Notes: a model not told the origin generated them from the sequence alone. 64,000 bases of DNA from Mucilaginibacter terrenus (GCF_003432065.1 NZ_QWDE01000007.1:1-64000), one strand, 5' to 3'; shown: positions 36,052-44,616, numbered from the stretch's first letter. Numbers and translations: made by a program.

Positions 36052-37605
36052 ATGGGGCACATAAAGTTAACTTCAAATAAACTAGCTATGGGTATAGTCG
36101 CTGTTGTAACGGCGGCTATATTTGTTTTAAATGGCTGTGATAACCAGCCACATGTTAATACACCTGCGGAAGATATTACCGCTGGCAAGCAGCTTTCGCA
36201 AAAGTACTGCGGCAACTGCCACCGCTATCCTGACCCACAACTACTTGACAAATCTACCTGGGAAAGGGGTATAATGCCGCAAATGGCTAAACAACTAGGC
36301 ATACAAAGCGAAATGGGCGGCTATTATGCTGACGAGCACTCGGCATTAAGCATGGCCGATTGGCAGCGGATAATGGCTTATTACCAGAAAGCAGCGCCTG
36401 CCAAACTCATAATGCCCGCACGTGACGCGGTTACGGATTGGGCGAATTTTAAGCTTAAACTATCCCCTGTGATAAATCGGAAAGGCGCTACTGCGATGAC
36501 TACGATGGTAAAGCTGAACCCTTATGATGGTTTTATCTACACAGGCGATGCGGGTAATAACCTGCTGAAGTGGGATGCGGGGCTAAATGCTAAATTGGTT
36601 AAAAAGATGCCATCTCCAGTTTCTGATGTGATCTTTAATCGATTACCGAACGGTGGGAATACAGGAGTTTTTAGCTGCTTGGGGGTGTTGCCGCCTAATG
36701 ATTATTTAAAAGGCAGCTTGGAAAGCATCGATCTGAGAACCAGCAAACCTGTAATGAAAACATTTATGGATAGCTTGCCCAGACCGGTATTTACAGCATC
36801 AGCAGACTTTAACAAAGATGGACTTCAGGATTACATTGTTTGCGGATACGGTAATACAAGGGGTGCTTTATTTTTGCTACAACAAAAGGGAAATAACACC
36901 TATGAAAAAAAAGTAATAAGAGCCGTACCCGGCGCAATACAAGCTGAAATAGGGGACTATAATAATGACGGTTGGCCGGATGTAATGTGTTTATTCGCTC
37001 AGGCAGACGAAGGTGTTTGGATGTTCCTGAATAACAAAAAAGGGGGATTTGTCACCCAAAATTTGCTTCGCTTTCCGCCGGTGTACGGTACTAATAGCTT
37101 TCAGTTAGTTGATATGAATAAAGATGGATTGAAGGATATTGTTTATACCTGCGGCGATAACAATGACTACTCCAGCATATTAAAACCGTATCATGGAGTT
37201 TACGTCTTCAGTAACCTGGGCAACTGGAAGTTTAAACAAAGCTACTTTCACCATATTAATGGTGCATCTAAGGTGATGTCGGCCGACTTTGATGGTGATT
37301 GCGATCGCGATATGGCGGTAATTGCATTTTTCCCTGATTTTGTAAACCATCCTCAGGAGGGGTTTACTTATCTTGAACAAACAGCGACGTGGAAGTTTAA
37401 AGCACATGAAATACCTATAAACAGATACGGGCGGTGGATTGCAATGGAAGTGGCAGACATAGATCACGACGGCGACCAGGATATTGTACTTGGTAATTTC
37501 TCTATTTATGCGGACAGGCTTATCAACCAAAAAAACTTTAAGCCCAACTGGGACATATACCGACCGTTAGTGGTTTTGGAGAATAAAGGTAAAAAGGTTA
37601 ATTAA
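36052..37605 (+). CDS. FG-GAP repeat lipoprotein with cytochrome c-like CxxCH motif, paralogue
   Basis: A 517-residue lipoprotein (lipobox V-L-N-G-C, Cys29) with C53-G-N-C56-H57 at the same residue numbers as in the preceding gene. The FG-GAP part (DFNKDGLQDYIV, DYNNDGWPDVMC, DMNKDGLKDIVY, DFDGDCDRDMAV, DIDHDGDQDIVL) is homologous along its length, with the shared segments KPYHGVYVF and GRWIAMEV. Clear tandem duplication. In the fourth calcium loop one Asp-Gly-Asp is D-G-D-C-D, a change from the usual D-G-D-G-D. Last gene of the run that starts with the ASPIC/UnbV protein. Confidence 0.87.
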   Translation: MGHIKLTSNKLAMGIVAVVTAAIFVLNGCDNQPHVNTPAEDITAGKQLSQKYCGNCHRYPDPQLLDKSTWERGIMPQMAKQLGIQSEMGGYYADEHSALSMADWQRIMAYYQKAAPAKLIMPARDAVTDWANFKLKLSPVINRKGATAMTTMVKLNPYDGFIYTGDAGNNLLKWDAGLNAKLVKKMPSPVSDVIFNRLPNGGNTGVFSCLGVLPPNDYLKGSLESIDLRTSKPVMKTFMDSLPRPVFTASADFNKDGLQDYIVCGYGNTRGALFLLQQKGNNTYEKKVIRAVPGAIQAEIGDYNNDGWPDVMCLFAQADEGVWMFLNNKKGGFVTQNLLRFPPVYGTNSFQLVDMNKDGLKDIVYTCGDNNDYSSILKPYHGVYVFSNLGNWKFKQSYFHHINGASKVMSADFDGDCDRDMAVIAFFPDFVNHPQEGFTYLEQTATWKFKAHEIPINRYGRWIAMEVADIDHDGDQDIVLGNFSIYADRLINQKNFKPNWDIYRPLVVLENKGKKVN

Positions 37606-37653
37606 TGTTTACAGCTGCATAATTAAGGACTTTTGCGGAATATTAAACAAAAA

Positions 37654-37696
37654 ATGGTACTATGTATTGCATAATACCATGTAATGTTTATTTTTG
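37654..37696 (+). promoter_or_regulatory. PadR-like palindromic operator and promoter
   Basis: A 27-bp near-perfect palindrome (37654-37680) with outer arms ATGGTA / TACCAT and inner TATG / CATA, 21-22 of 27 positions symmetric. An ATTG at 37666-37669 (possible -33) lies at its centre and TATTTTTG at 37689-37696 fits the -7 consensus with 19-base spacing. It resembles operators bound by PadR-family regulators (inference); no PadR gene is in the window. Confidence 0.6.
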
Positions 37697-37719
37697 TCTC
37701 AATATAAATTTTATCAGAG

Positions 37720-38082
37720 ATGAAAACTGTAGTAAAAAACCTTAAAATGATAGCGGTCAGCATGATGCTGATCGCAGTAGCTGCTTGTAAAAACGGGCAC
37801 ACTACCACCATTGTTGAACATGATGACAACCACCGTCAAAAAATCAAATACAGCGGCACAATTGTATTTAATCCCACAAACGATGGTATAGAGCACATTT
37901 CGCCAGGCGGGTACCTTGAATTTGAAGATGACGACAGAAAGTTTGAAGCGAAGCAGCACACCGTAGGCGGAATCTATTATCGCTTTAATGGAGATAGCGA
38001 AATTAACGTGCTTGACGCCGATCAGAAAAGGCTTGTTGCAAAGGCTGTGAAGGCTATAGAAAAAGCAAACAGAAAACACTAG
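37720..38082 (+). CDS. Small hypothetical lipoprotein
   Basis: A 120-residue protein with a signal peptide and lipobox ending at Cys (VAAC, residue 23), then a His-rich stretch (TTTIVEHDDNHRQ) that could bind a metal. The mature domain shows the strand pattern IKYSGTIVFNPTNDGIEHISPGGYLEFEDDDRKFEAK seen in small Bacteroidota anti-stress lipoproteins; I cannot name a family. Its promoter contains the palindrome just upstream. Confidence 0.7.
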   Translation: MKTVVKNLKMIAVSMMLIAVAACKNGHTTTIVEHDDNHRQKIKYSGTIVFNPTNDGIEHISPGGYLEFEDDDRKFEAKQHTVGGIYYRFNGDSEINVLDADQKRLVAKAVKAIEKANRKH

Positions 38083-38088
38083 AAAACC

Positions 38089-38144
38089 AACTTGGATATA
38101 AATGTGAGCAGTTAAGTGCCCTACATTTATATCCAAGTTTACAA
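38089..38144. terminator. Bidirectional terminator, 17-bp inverted repeat
   Basis: Arms of 17 bp, 38089-38105 (AACTTGGATATAAATGT) and 38123-38139, perfectly complementary, with a 17-base loop. It lies between two convergent genes (small lipoprotein and pgmB) and should terminate both. Confidence 0.65.
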
Positions 38145-38220
38145 TTAATCATCAAGTTGTTTCAAAGTCTTTTTGATGTTTAAATGTTAAGAATGGTACA
38201 GCCGTAATACATTTTTAATA

Positions 38221-38865
38221 TTACAGGTTATTAAGCATTTCGAGCGAAAACTTATCCAATCCGCTTACTACAAGGTCGGCTTTGCTCAAAGTCTCTTTTG
38301 AGCCGATACCCACAGCTTTCATTCCCCCATTCTTTGCAGCCTCCACTCCGGCCACAGCGTCTTCAAACACCACACAATCTTCAGGCGTAACTCCAAGCGC
38401 TATTGCACCCTTTAGAAACACCTCAGGGTCTGGTTTAGGATTGGTAACACTGTTCCCGTCAACCACTGCATCAAATAATCGCGCTAACTGTAGTTTGTTC
38501 AATATGGTTGGGGTATTTTTACTTGCCGAGCCTATGGCTGTTTTAATTCCGGCATCACGGCAGCTTTGTACAAATTCCCGTGCGCCTGGTAATATTTCAG
38601 CAGGCGTCATTTGGTTTATCATTTCGTTGTACCACTTGTTTTTACGAGTCGCCATTTCTGCCTTTTCAGCATCGGTCTTACCAACAATTTTGCCCCAGCT
38701 TAAAATGTATTCAAGAGAAGCCATCCTGCTTACACCTTTTAAATGTTCATTTTGTTCTTCAGTAAAGTCAAACCCCATTTCGTTTGCAAGACGTTTCCAG
38801 GCTTGGTAATGGTATATGGCGGTGTCTACTATCACGCCGTCCAGGTCAAATATGCAGGCTTTCAT
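38221..38865 (-). CDS. pgmB: Beta-phosphoglucomutase
   Basis: A 214-residue HAD-superfamily enzyme that interconverts beta-glucose 1-phosphate and glucose 6-phosphate. Motif I is F-D-L-D-G-V-I-V-D-T (nucleophile and acid Asp), motif II is in I-G-S-A-S, and the Lys and DxxxD-like motifs in P-K-P-D-P-E and V-F-E-D-A-V-A-G-V-E-A are present. The start at 38865 begins M-K-A-C-I-F-D-L-D; the in-frame ATG 39 bases upstream is unlikely. It belongs functionally with GH65 phosphorylases, one of which begins at 62381. Confidence 0.9.
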   Translation of the reverse strand: MKACIFDLDGVIVDTAIYHYQAWKRLANEMGFDFTEEQNEHLKGVSRMASLEYILSWGKIVGKTDAEKAEMATRKNKWYNEMINQMTPAEILPGAREFVQSCRDAGIKTAIGSASKNTPTILNKLQLARLFDAVVDGNSVTNPKPDPEVFLKGAIALGVTPEDCVVFEDAVAGVEAAKNGGMKAVGIGSKETLSKADLVVSGLDKFSLEMLNNL

Positions 38866-38979
38866 CTGTTTATAAAGTTTACGGCAACAAAGGTATTGGT
38901 TCACTTGTTAATAATTATTCTAAATAGTTTCGCATTTCTATTTGGATTAATTATAAATAGTAGCATATTTGTATTGTTA

Positions 38980-39357
38980 ATGGTTACAACGACACAAACT
39001 TCTGCTACCCCTACATGGGCCAATGTGTTCAGCACAGCCAAAGGGGCAATATATCAGTGCGACGAAGAACGCTGCTGGTATGTAGATTTTGCAGGGAAGG
39101 TTGCCAAGTTTGATTATCGCTGCTTGCTTAAACTTAAAAAAGCAGTTTATCACGTAGATATAGAGGACCGTTTGCTCAACAGCGGTAAAGACCCTGATGT
39201 GGAGATCATTTTTATTTGCGCTTGCGATCACTGCTATGTGCTTTCGCTATTGCAGATCATTGCTCTGAAGGAAATACTTGAGGGGACCTTTGTAATGTTG
39301 CAGCTCAACAATATCATTCATGACGTGCTTTATCGCATTGCCCAATATTTAGACTGA
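38980..39357 (+). CDS. DUF6686-like protein
   Basis: A 125-residue protein. The longer open frame upstream overlaps the antisense pgmB gene and is not coding, so the start is set at 38980. It has paired cysteines (C-D-E-E-R-C and C-A-C-D-H-C), the core DFAGKVAKFDYRCLLKLKKAVYHVDIEDRLL, and a leucine-rich end; unknown function, typical of Bacteroidota. CATATTTG at about 38964 is a near -7 match. Confidence 0.7.
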   Translation: MVTTTQTSATPTWANVFSTAKGAIYQCDEERCWYVDFAGKVAKFDYRCLLKLKKAVYHVDIEDRLLNSGKDPDVEIIFICACDHCYVLSLLQIIALKEILEGTFVMLQLNNIIHDVLYRIAQYLD

Positions 39358-39466
39358 ATTCATATTGTCTTTATTTAATCTTTCCCGGCACTTATAACGT
39401 TATACTTGTGTAGATAACAAATCGGCATGCTTGTTGCCGTAGTATCAACATATAATTGCAACAGTA

Positions 39467-39997
39467 ATGAGAGATCTTATCCGCATAAAAAGCCTTATTT
39501 CTACTGAAGTTGAGGCTTTACTAAACCAGCAAGTTAAAAAAGAGGCCTATTCATCATCAGCTTACCTGGCTATGGCTTCATGGTGCAACCGTAATGGTTT
39601 CGATTATTCAGCCGAATACTTTTTTAAGCAATCTGAAGAAGAGCGTGAGCATCAGCTTAAATTTTATAAATACATCCTGGATATGGGTGGCAACGCTATC
39701 TCTCCGGATGTTAGCGGCATAAAGCAAGAATACAACTCTTTCCGCGAGGTTTTTGAGGATGCTTTAGATCAGGAAATTAGTGTCACTCAGTCCATTAAGA
39801 ACATCTACGCACGCTGCTTAAAAGAGCAGGACTTTGTAACTAACGAATTCCTGAACTGGTTTTTAAAGGAGCAGCGTGAAGAGGAATACAAAGCTCGTCG
39901 TGCGCTTGAATTATTTGAAGTTATTGGCGAAGAAGGCACCGGCCGTTGGGAAATTGACAAGCATGTTGGTAAGATAAAATACGACAGCGAAGCCTAG
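39467..39997 (+). CDS. ftnA: Ferritin
   Basis: A 176-residue ferritin that oxidises and stores iron in a 24-subunit cage. All E. coli FtnA ferroxidase positions can be aligned with the same spacings: Glu26, Glu59, His62, Glu103, Gln136 and Glu139. No heme-binding Met of bacterioferritin is evident. TATACTTG at 39401-39408 is a near -7 match. It is convergent with the 2Fe-2S protein, with no base between the two stops. Confidence 0.93.
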   Translation: MRDLIRIKSLISTEVEALLNQQVKKEAYSSSAYLAMASWCNRNGFDYSAEYFFKQSEEEREHQLKFYKYILDMGGNAISPDVSGIKQEYNSFREVFEDALDQEISVTQSIKNIYARCLKEQDFVTNEFLNWFLKEQREEEYKARRALELFEVIGEEGTGRWEIDKHVGKIKYDSEA

Positions 39998-40246
39998 TTA
40001 GCTCTCTAATAGCTTTAGAACATCCTTTTCGGAATATTCTTTTAACCAGATATTACCTGGAGATATACTACAGACCGGTGCCCAATCGCACCGGTCTGTG
40101 CATTCTATACGTATTACTTCCATATCCTGCCCTTGGTATTTGGCAAACTTCTTTGCAGTTTTAAACATGTCTTTACCACCGCGTTTAGCGCATTTACTGC
40201 CGGTACACACATATAAAACTTTATCGGGTATAGGGAACTTGCTCAT
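39998..40246 (-). CDS. Thioredoxin-like 2Fe-2S ferredoxin domain protein
   Basis: An 82-residue protein with Cys14, Cys19, Cys49 and Cys53 in the spacing Cx4C...Cx3C seen in thioredoxin-fold [2Fe-2S] ferredoxins; Cys59 is extra. K-V-L-Y-V-C-T-G-S-K-C and R-I-E-C-T-D-R-C are typical. It could serve as an electron carrier or Fe-S scaffold. Its tail-to-tail placement with ferritin fits iron metabolism (inference). Confidence 0.86.
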   Translation of the reverse strand: MSKFPIPDKVLYVCTGSKCAKRGGKDMFKTAKKFAKYQGQDMEVIRIECTDRCDWAPVCSISPGNIWLKEYSEKDVLKLLES

Positions 40247-40374
40247 TTCATTTTCATTAATAACTATCGGATATCGGGTTTAGTTTCAATTGCATGGTAA
40301 CTTAAGTAACGCACTAATCGATGTTCGTGTATTGGGCTGCCTTATTTTCCCATCCAAGTTTTTACTTTAGCGGC

Positions 40375-40944
40375 ATGCTTAAGAAAGCCTTCATTTCCTG
40401 CCTTTTTCTTGTTTTGCTAATTACAGCCTGCAACCGGCGGGAGGAAACACTTTATAAAGTAGTTAAGATAAAAGACGGTGATACAATGGAGCTGCTGTCT
40501 CCCGACCATCAGAACATAACCGTACGGCTAGCAGAAATAGATTGCCCCGAAAAAAGCCAGGCATTTGGCCAGGCGGCAAAGCAATTCACTTCCGATCTTT
40601 GCTTTGGAAAGTACGTCAAACTCGTCGAGAACAACAAAGATCGTTACGGTCGTACCGTAGGGCAAGTGTTGTTGGAAGATGGAACAAACGTTAACTATTC
40701 CATTGTGAAGAATGGTTATGCCTGGCAGTACCGTGCGTACTCTAAAGATATGGAGCTTGCCATGTTAGAACAGTCTGCCCGGCAAAACCGCCTAGGCCTG
40801 TGGCAGGACGCTAATCCTACCCCGCCATGGAACTTTCGTAGAAATGAGAAAGCGGTGCGCAAAGACACAACAGACCCAAACACAAGACCTAAACGGCATT
40901 ACAAAAAACGCCGAAAACATTACCAGCCTCAGCCTGCTTTATAA
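40375..40944 (+). CDS. Thermonuclease (SNase) family lipoprotein
   Basis: A 189-residue secreted nuclease. Start 40375 gives a signal with lipobox L-I-T-A-C. The staphylococcal nuclease fold is visible: K-D-G-D-T-M-E-L, V-R-L-A-E-I-D-C-P-E (Arg and acidic residues of the site), then D-R-Y-G-R-T-V-G-Q-V with the second Arg. The C-terminal 40 residues are basic (K-R-H-Y-K-K-R-R-K-H), probably binding DNA. Upstream in-frame ATG at 40321 would add a non-signal extension. Confidence 0.9.
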   Translation: MLKKAFISCLFLVLLITACNRREETLYKVVKIKDGDTMELLSPDHQNITVRLAEIDCPEKSQAFGQAAKQFTSDLCFGKYVKLVENNKDRYGRTVGQVLLEDGTNVNYSIVKNGYAWQYRAYSKDMELAMLEQSARQNRLGLWQDANPTPPWNFRRNEKAVRKDTTDPNTRPKRHYKKRRKHYQPQPAL

Positions 40945-40986
40945 TGTCCGTGGATTTGGTAACTTGGTGCCATATAAACCTTTCGT

Positions 40987-43407
40987 ATGAAGATATTTAA
41001 GGCCGTATTTTCCTGCATAATTACAGTTGCGCTAATATGGGCACTACAGCATAAGTTTGGTGATGTGCCACCTATTGGGAACTTTTTAAACCCAGGCAGC
41101 GGTTTTTGGGCAAATGCTGAAAGTAAAAACACAGATGATTCTGAAGAGCTAAAGTTGAAAGAACTGCAGCGGCAGGTAACCATAAACTTTGACGAAAACC
41201 GCATTCCACACGTTTTTGCTACTAACGATCACGACCTTTATTTTGTGCAGGGTTACTTAACCGCTCGAGACAGATTGTGGCAACTGGATATACAAACCCG
41301 CAGTGCGTCTGGCCGACTGTCTGAGGTAGTAGGGCCAAAAGCACTGGAGGTGGACAGATACCACCGGCGCATGGGAATGGTATATGGTGCAGAGCACGCC
41401 GTTGACGCCATGATGAAAGATCCGGTGATTAGTAAAGTTATAACAGCTTACACCGACGGCATAAACGCTTACGTGCACAGTTTGTCTCCTAAGAACTACC
41501 CAATAGAATACAAGCTTCTTGATTATAAGCCCGAGGATTGGAAGCCGATAAACTGTGCATTTTTGCTCAAGCTGATGTCTGAAACACTGGCAGGCGGCAC
41601 TAACGAGCTTGCGATGACTAACGTGCTGAATAAGTTCGGCGCTAAAATAACCAACGATCTTTTTCCTGATTATCCAATGCATGAAAGTCCAATAATACCT
41701 GTAGGTACAAAGTGGGACTTTAAACCGTTGCCAGTGCCACAAGTTCCGCCCACCTTTAAGGCTCAAATGCTTGCCGGTATGCGCGTAAAGGAAAAGGTAG
41801 AAGGAATTGGCAGTAATAATTGGGCTATCAGTGGCAGCAAAACTGCTTCCGGCTATCCCATTCTTGCAAATGACCCGCATCTTAATTTAACCTTTCCATC
41901 TATATGGTACCAAATGCAGCTATCTGCACCAGGTATAAACGTGTACGGAGCTACCCTGCCAGGCGCACCGGGAGTTATTATCGGCTACAATCAAAAAATA
42001 AGCTGGGGGGTGACTAATGTAGATGCTGATATATTGGACTGGTACCAGCTTAGGTTTAAAGATGAATCGCGTAGCGAATACTGGTATAACAACAAATGGA
42101 GTAAAGTTACCCACAGGATAGAAGTTATCAAAGTAAAAGGTCAGCCTGATGTAGTTGACACTGTACGCTATACCCACTTCGGGCCCGTTGTTTACGATAA
42201 TGCGGCAATGGCAAAAAAAGGGCGTGACAACATCCCGGTTGGCAATGCGTTGCGTTGGATAGCTCACGACGAGTCGGATGATCTTAAAGCTTTTTACCTG
42301 CTGAACCGGGGCAAGAACTATAATGACTATCGCGAAGCGCTGACTTACTATGCGGCACCTGCACAAAATTTTGTATTTGCTTCTGCCGATAACGACATAG
42401 CTATCACTCCGAACGGAAAACTACCGTTGAAGTATAAAGACCAGGGCAAGTTTATAATGGACGGTAGTGACCCGGCTAATGAATGGCACGGCTGGATACC
42501 CAATGATCAAAACCCTACTGTAAAGAACCCGGCAAGGGGCTTTGTAAGTTCGGCCAACCAATCCTCGACTGACCCTACTTATCCATATTACATCAACTGG
42601 CAGTTTGCACCTTACGAACGTGGCAAGCGCATCAACGACCGTCTTAGTGTTATGCAGAAAGCTACCGTAGACAGCATGCGGGTACTTCAAACAGATACCT
42701 ATAGCATACGTGCACAGGATATACTTCCTGCCATGTTACGGCAGCTTGATATAACAAAGCTTGACGCCAACCAACTTAAAGCTTACAATATTTTAAAAAG
42801 CTGGAATAAGTTTTTTGACGTTGGATCAGAAGGTGCATCATTATTTTCTATTTGGTGGACAAAGTTTTACTCAGAAACATGGGGCGATAGCTTTGGAGGC
42901 GTTATGCAACTACCTTCTATGGACAAAACTGAAGAGCTGCTGATAAAGTCACCTAATTCCGTTTGGTTTGATGATACCAGAACACCCATAAAAGAGAATG
43001 CGGCCGATCTTCTAAGCCGCACCTTCAACACAACGGTTAACGAACTGCTGAAGCAACATGGTGCACCGGGTAGTTGGCAGTGGGGCAAAGTTAAACACTT
43101 TGAAGTAAGCCATTTAGCTAATCTGCCCGGCTTTGGCTCCGGTAATTTCGCTATTGGTGGCACCGGCTCTACCGTAAATGCGTTAACAGAAGGGCACGGC
43201 CCATCCTGGCGTATGGTTGTACAAATGGGGCCGGAAGTAAAGGGTTACGGTATTATACCAGGCGGACAATCGGGTAATCCTGGTAGCTTTTACTATGACG
43301 ATATGCTGCAAACCTGGAAGGATGGAAAACTAAATGAATTGCTTTTCCTGCAGTCTCCTAAACAAAAATCATCACGTATCAAATCTACTTTAATCTTAAA
43401 AAAATAG
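40987..43407 (+). CDS. Penicillin acylase family amidohydrolase
   Basis: An 806-residue N-terminal nucleophile hydrolase. The precursor is expected to be cut before Ser276 (G-S-N-N-W), giving an alpha chain (after a hydrophobic N-terminal segment, residues 1-20) and a beta chain with the conserved N-N-W, NDPHLNLTFPS and the Asn in SSANQ near residue 520. Relatives hydrolyse penicillin, cyclic amides or homoserine lactones, so it may be a quorum-quencher; substrate unknown. It is followed by a small membrane protein that starts 2 bases after its stop. Confidence 0.92.
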   Translation: MKIFKAVFSCIITVALIWALQHKFGDVPPIGNFLNPGSGFWANAESKNTDDSEELKLKELQRQVTINFDENRIPHVFATNDHDLYFVQGYLTARDRLWQLDIQTRSASGRLSEVVGPKALEVDRYHRRMGMVYGAEHAVDAMMKDPVISKVITAYTDGINAYVHSLSPKNYPIEYKLLDYKPEDWKPINCAFLLKLMSETLAGGTNELAMTNVLNKFGAKITNDLFPDYPMHESPIIPVGTKWDFKPLPVPQVPPTFKAQMLAGMRVKEKVEGIGSNNWAISGSKTASGYPILANDPHLNLTFPSIWYQMQLSAPGINVYGATLPGAPGVIIGYNQKISWGVTNVDADILDWYQLRFKDESRSEYWYNNKWSKVTHRIEVIKVKGQPDVVDTVRYTHFGPVVYDNAAMAKKGRDNIPVGNALRWIAHDESDDLKAFYLLNRGKNYNDYREALTYYAAPAQNFVFASADNDIAITPNGKLPLKYKDQGKFIMDGSDPANEWHGWIPNDQNPTVKNPARGFVSSANQSSTDPTYPYYINWQFAPYERGKRINDRLSVMQKATVDSMRVLQTDTYSIRAQDILPAMLRQLDITKLDANQLKAYNILKSWNKFFDVGSEGASLFSIWWTKFYSETWGDSFGGVMQLPSMDKTEELLIKSPNSVWFDDTRTPIKENAADLLSRTFNTTVNELLKQHGAPGSWQWGKVKHFEVSHLANLPGFGSGNFAIGGTGSTVNALTEGHGPSWRMVVQMGPEVKGYGIIPGGQSGNPGSFYYDDMLQTWKDGKLNELLFLQSPKQKSSRIKSTLILKK

Positions 43408-43409
43408 TT

Positions 43410-43760
43410 ATGCTGTTCTCCATCATACTGCTGGCAACGCTTATTATTACTTACTTACTACCCTGGTGGACTGCTTGTATACTGGCATTTATTGTCGCAT
43501 TGTTTATAAGCAGGAATACTTCCCATTCATTTTGGATGGGTTTCTGTGGTATGGGATTAGCCTGGCTCGCTATGGCTATGCTGGCGAGCTTCCCTAATCA
43601 GCACATATTAGCAGTAAGGGTGGCGCAGCTATTCCACGTTTATAGTGTGGTTGCGCTATTTGCAATTACCGCCATAATTGGAGGCTTGGCGGGCGGGATG
43701 TCTGCGATGTCGGGCTTCCTAGTTAGAAAAGCAGCAAATTTCAACAACCTTATTAAATGA
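43410..43760 (+). CDS. Small membrane protein
   Basis: A 116-residue protein with three or four transmembrane segments (residues about 1-16, 20-36, 40-63, 78-108). It starts 2 bases after the penicillin acylase stop and is surely co-transcribed. No recognisable domain; a Gly-rich GGLAGGMSAMSG near the C-terminus. Confidence 0.75.
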   Translation: MLFSIILLATLIITYLLPWWTACILAFIVALFISRNTSHSFWMGFCGMGLAWLAMAMLASFPNQHILAVRVAQLFHVYSVVALFAITAIIGGLAGGMSAMSGFLVRKAANFNNLIK

Positions 43761-43790
43761 AATTGGCGCCAAACGGCGCCAATTTCATTT
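43755..43790. terminator. Bidirectional terminator, 16-bp perfect stem
   Basis: Stem AAATGAAATTGGCGCC (43755-43770) with its complement at 43775-43790 and a 4-base AAAC loop. The stem overlaps the stop codon of the small membrane protein and faces the convergent SYLF gene. Confidence 0.9.
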
Positions 43791-43803
43791 ATTTTGAGCG
43801 CTA

Positions 43804-44478
43804 CTAAAATGCCGTTAATGTTTCTTTCAACTGCAACACTGCCGGTACGTTACTGGTTGATCTTTCGAATATTGCACCGGATGTGGTGCCTTCGCCGTAA
43901 AATTTAGAGTTAGCGCTTTTATTTATCGCAAGATTAGAGCCGTTCACGCTCACGCCTGCGAAAAGGCCTTTGCTCCGGGAGTAAGAGTACACCTCCGCCT
44001 GAAGCTTATAATCTGTGCTGGCTGTGGAGCTGCGTCCAACCGGGCCGGCGGCTGCAGAAATGTCTCCACCGATAGTGAAATCGCCGTTCTTTACTTTAGT
44101 AAGCACGCCTTTGTTACGGAAAACAAGCACGAGGTCTACAGATTGTACACCTATCTGAAAACCAATACTACCACCAGTTAACGTGACAAATACAGGGTCG
44201 CTCCATTTACCGTCAGGTAGTTTCACCATAGCTACGCCGTTACCTCGTTTGCCGCCGATACCAAAGCCTGCATTAATTAGTTTCGGGATAATAACAATAC
44301 CCTCATACTCCTCTAGTAACTGGCGGGGAATGCTCTCCTTCATTTTGCCAAATTGTTTAAGAACATTGGTTGCATCGTGCAATTTTTCGATGCCTTTCTC
44401 GTCTGCAGATTTTGCCGAGGTTAATATTATAAATGCGCTAAACAGAAATGTTAAGCTTAAAAATTTGGTAATCTTCAT
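43804..44478 (-). CDS. SYLF-domain (Ysc84-like) lipid-binding protein
   Basis: A 224-residue protein with a signal peptide (KITKFLSLTFLFSAFIILTSA). The SYLF pattern is evident: helix with L-K-Q-F, I-P-R-Q-L-L-E-E-Y-E-G-I-V-I-I-P, then GFGIGGKRGNGVAMV, S-I-G-F-Q-I-G, FTIGGDISAAAGPVGR and Y-S-Y-S-R-S-K-G-L-F-A-G-V. Family members bind phosphoinositides or lipids in eukaryotes; the bacterial role is unknown. Function in the periplasm is inferred. Confidence 0.88.
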   Translation of the reverse strand: MKITKFLSLTFLFSAFIILTSAKSADEKGIEKLHDATNVLKQFGKMKESIPRQLLEEYEGIVIIPKLINAGFGIGGKRGNGVAMVKLPDGKWSDPVFVTLTGGSIGFQIGVQSVDLVLVFRNKGVLTKVKNGDFTIGGDISAAAGPVGRSSTASTDYKLQAEVYSYSRSKGLFAGVSVNGSNLAINKSANSKFYGEGTTSGAIFERSTSNVPAVLQLKETLTAF

Positions 44479-44616
44479 AATAGTCGGGGTTATGTATTTT
44501 GTTGTAAGTATGAGTAAATAACTAAAAAAAAGGAATAATGTTATTGCCGCAGCCTAAAAACAGCCGTATGGCGACCAAATTTTACAGCTGCGTTATCCTG
44601 AAGTTTGTGATTAAGC

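Noticed and set aside
38743..38979. N-terminal extension of the DUF6686-like frame
   Set aside because: Overlaps antisense pgmB; the conserved part begins at 38980.
41257..41880. 207-codon antisense frame in penicillin acylase
   Set aside because: Shadow of a conserved gene; no motif.
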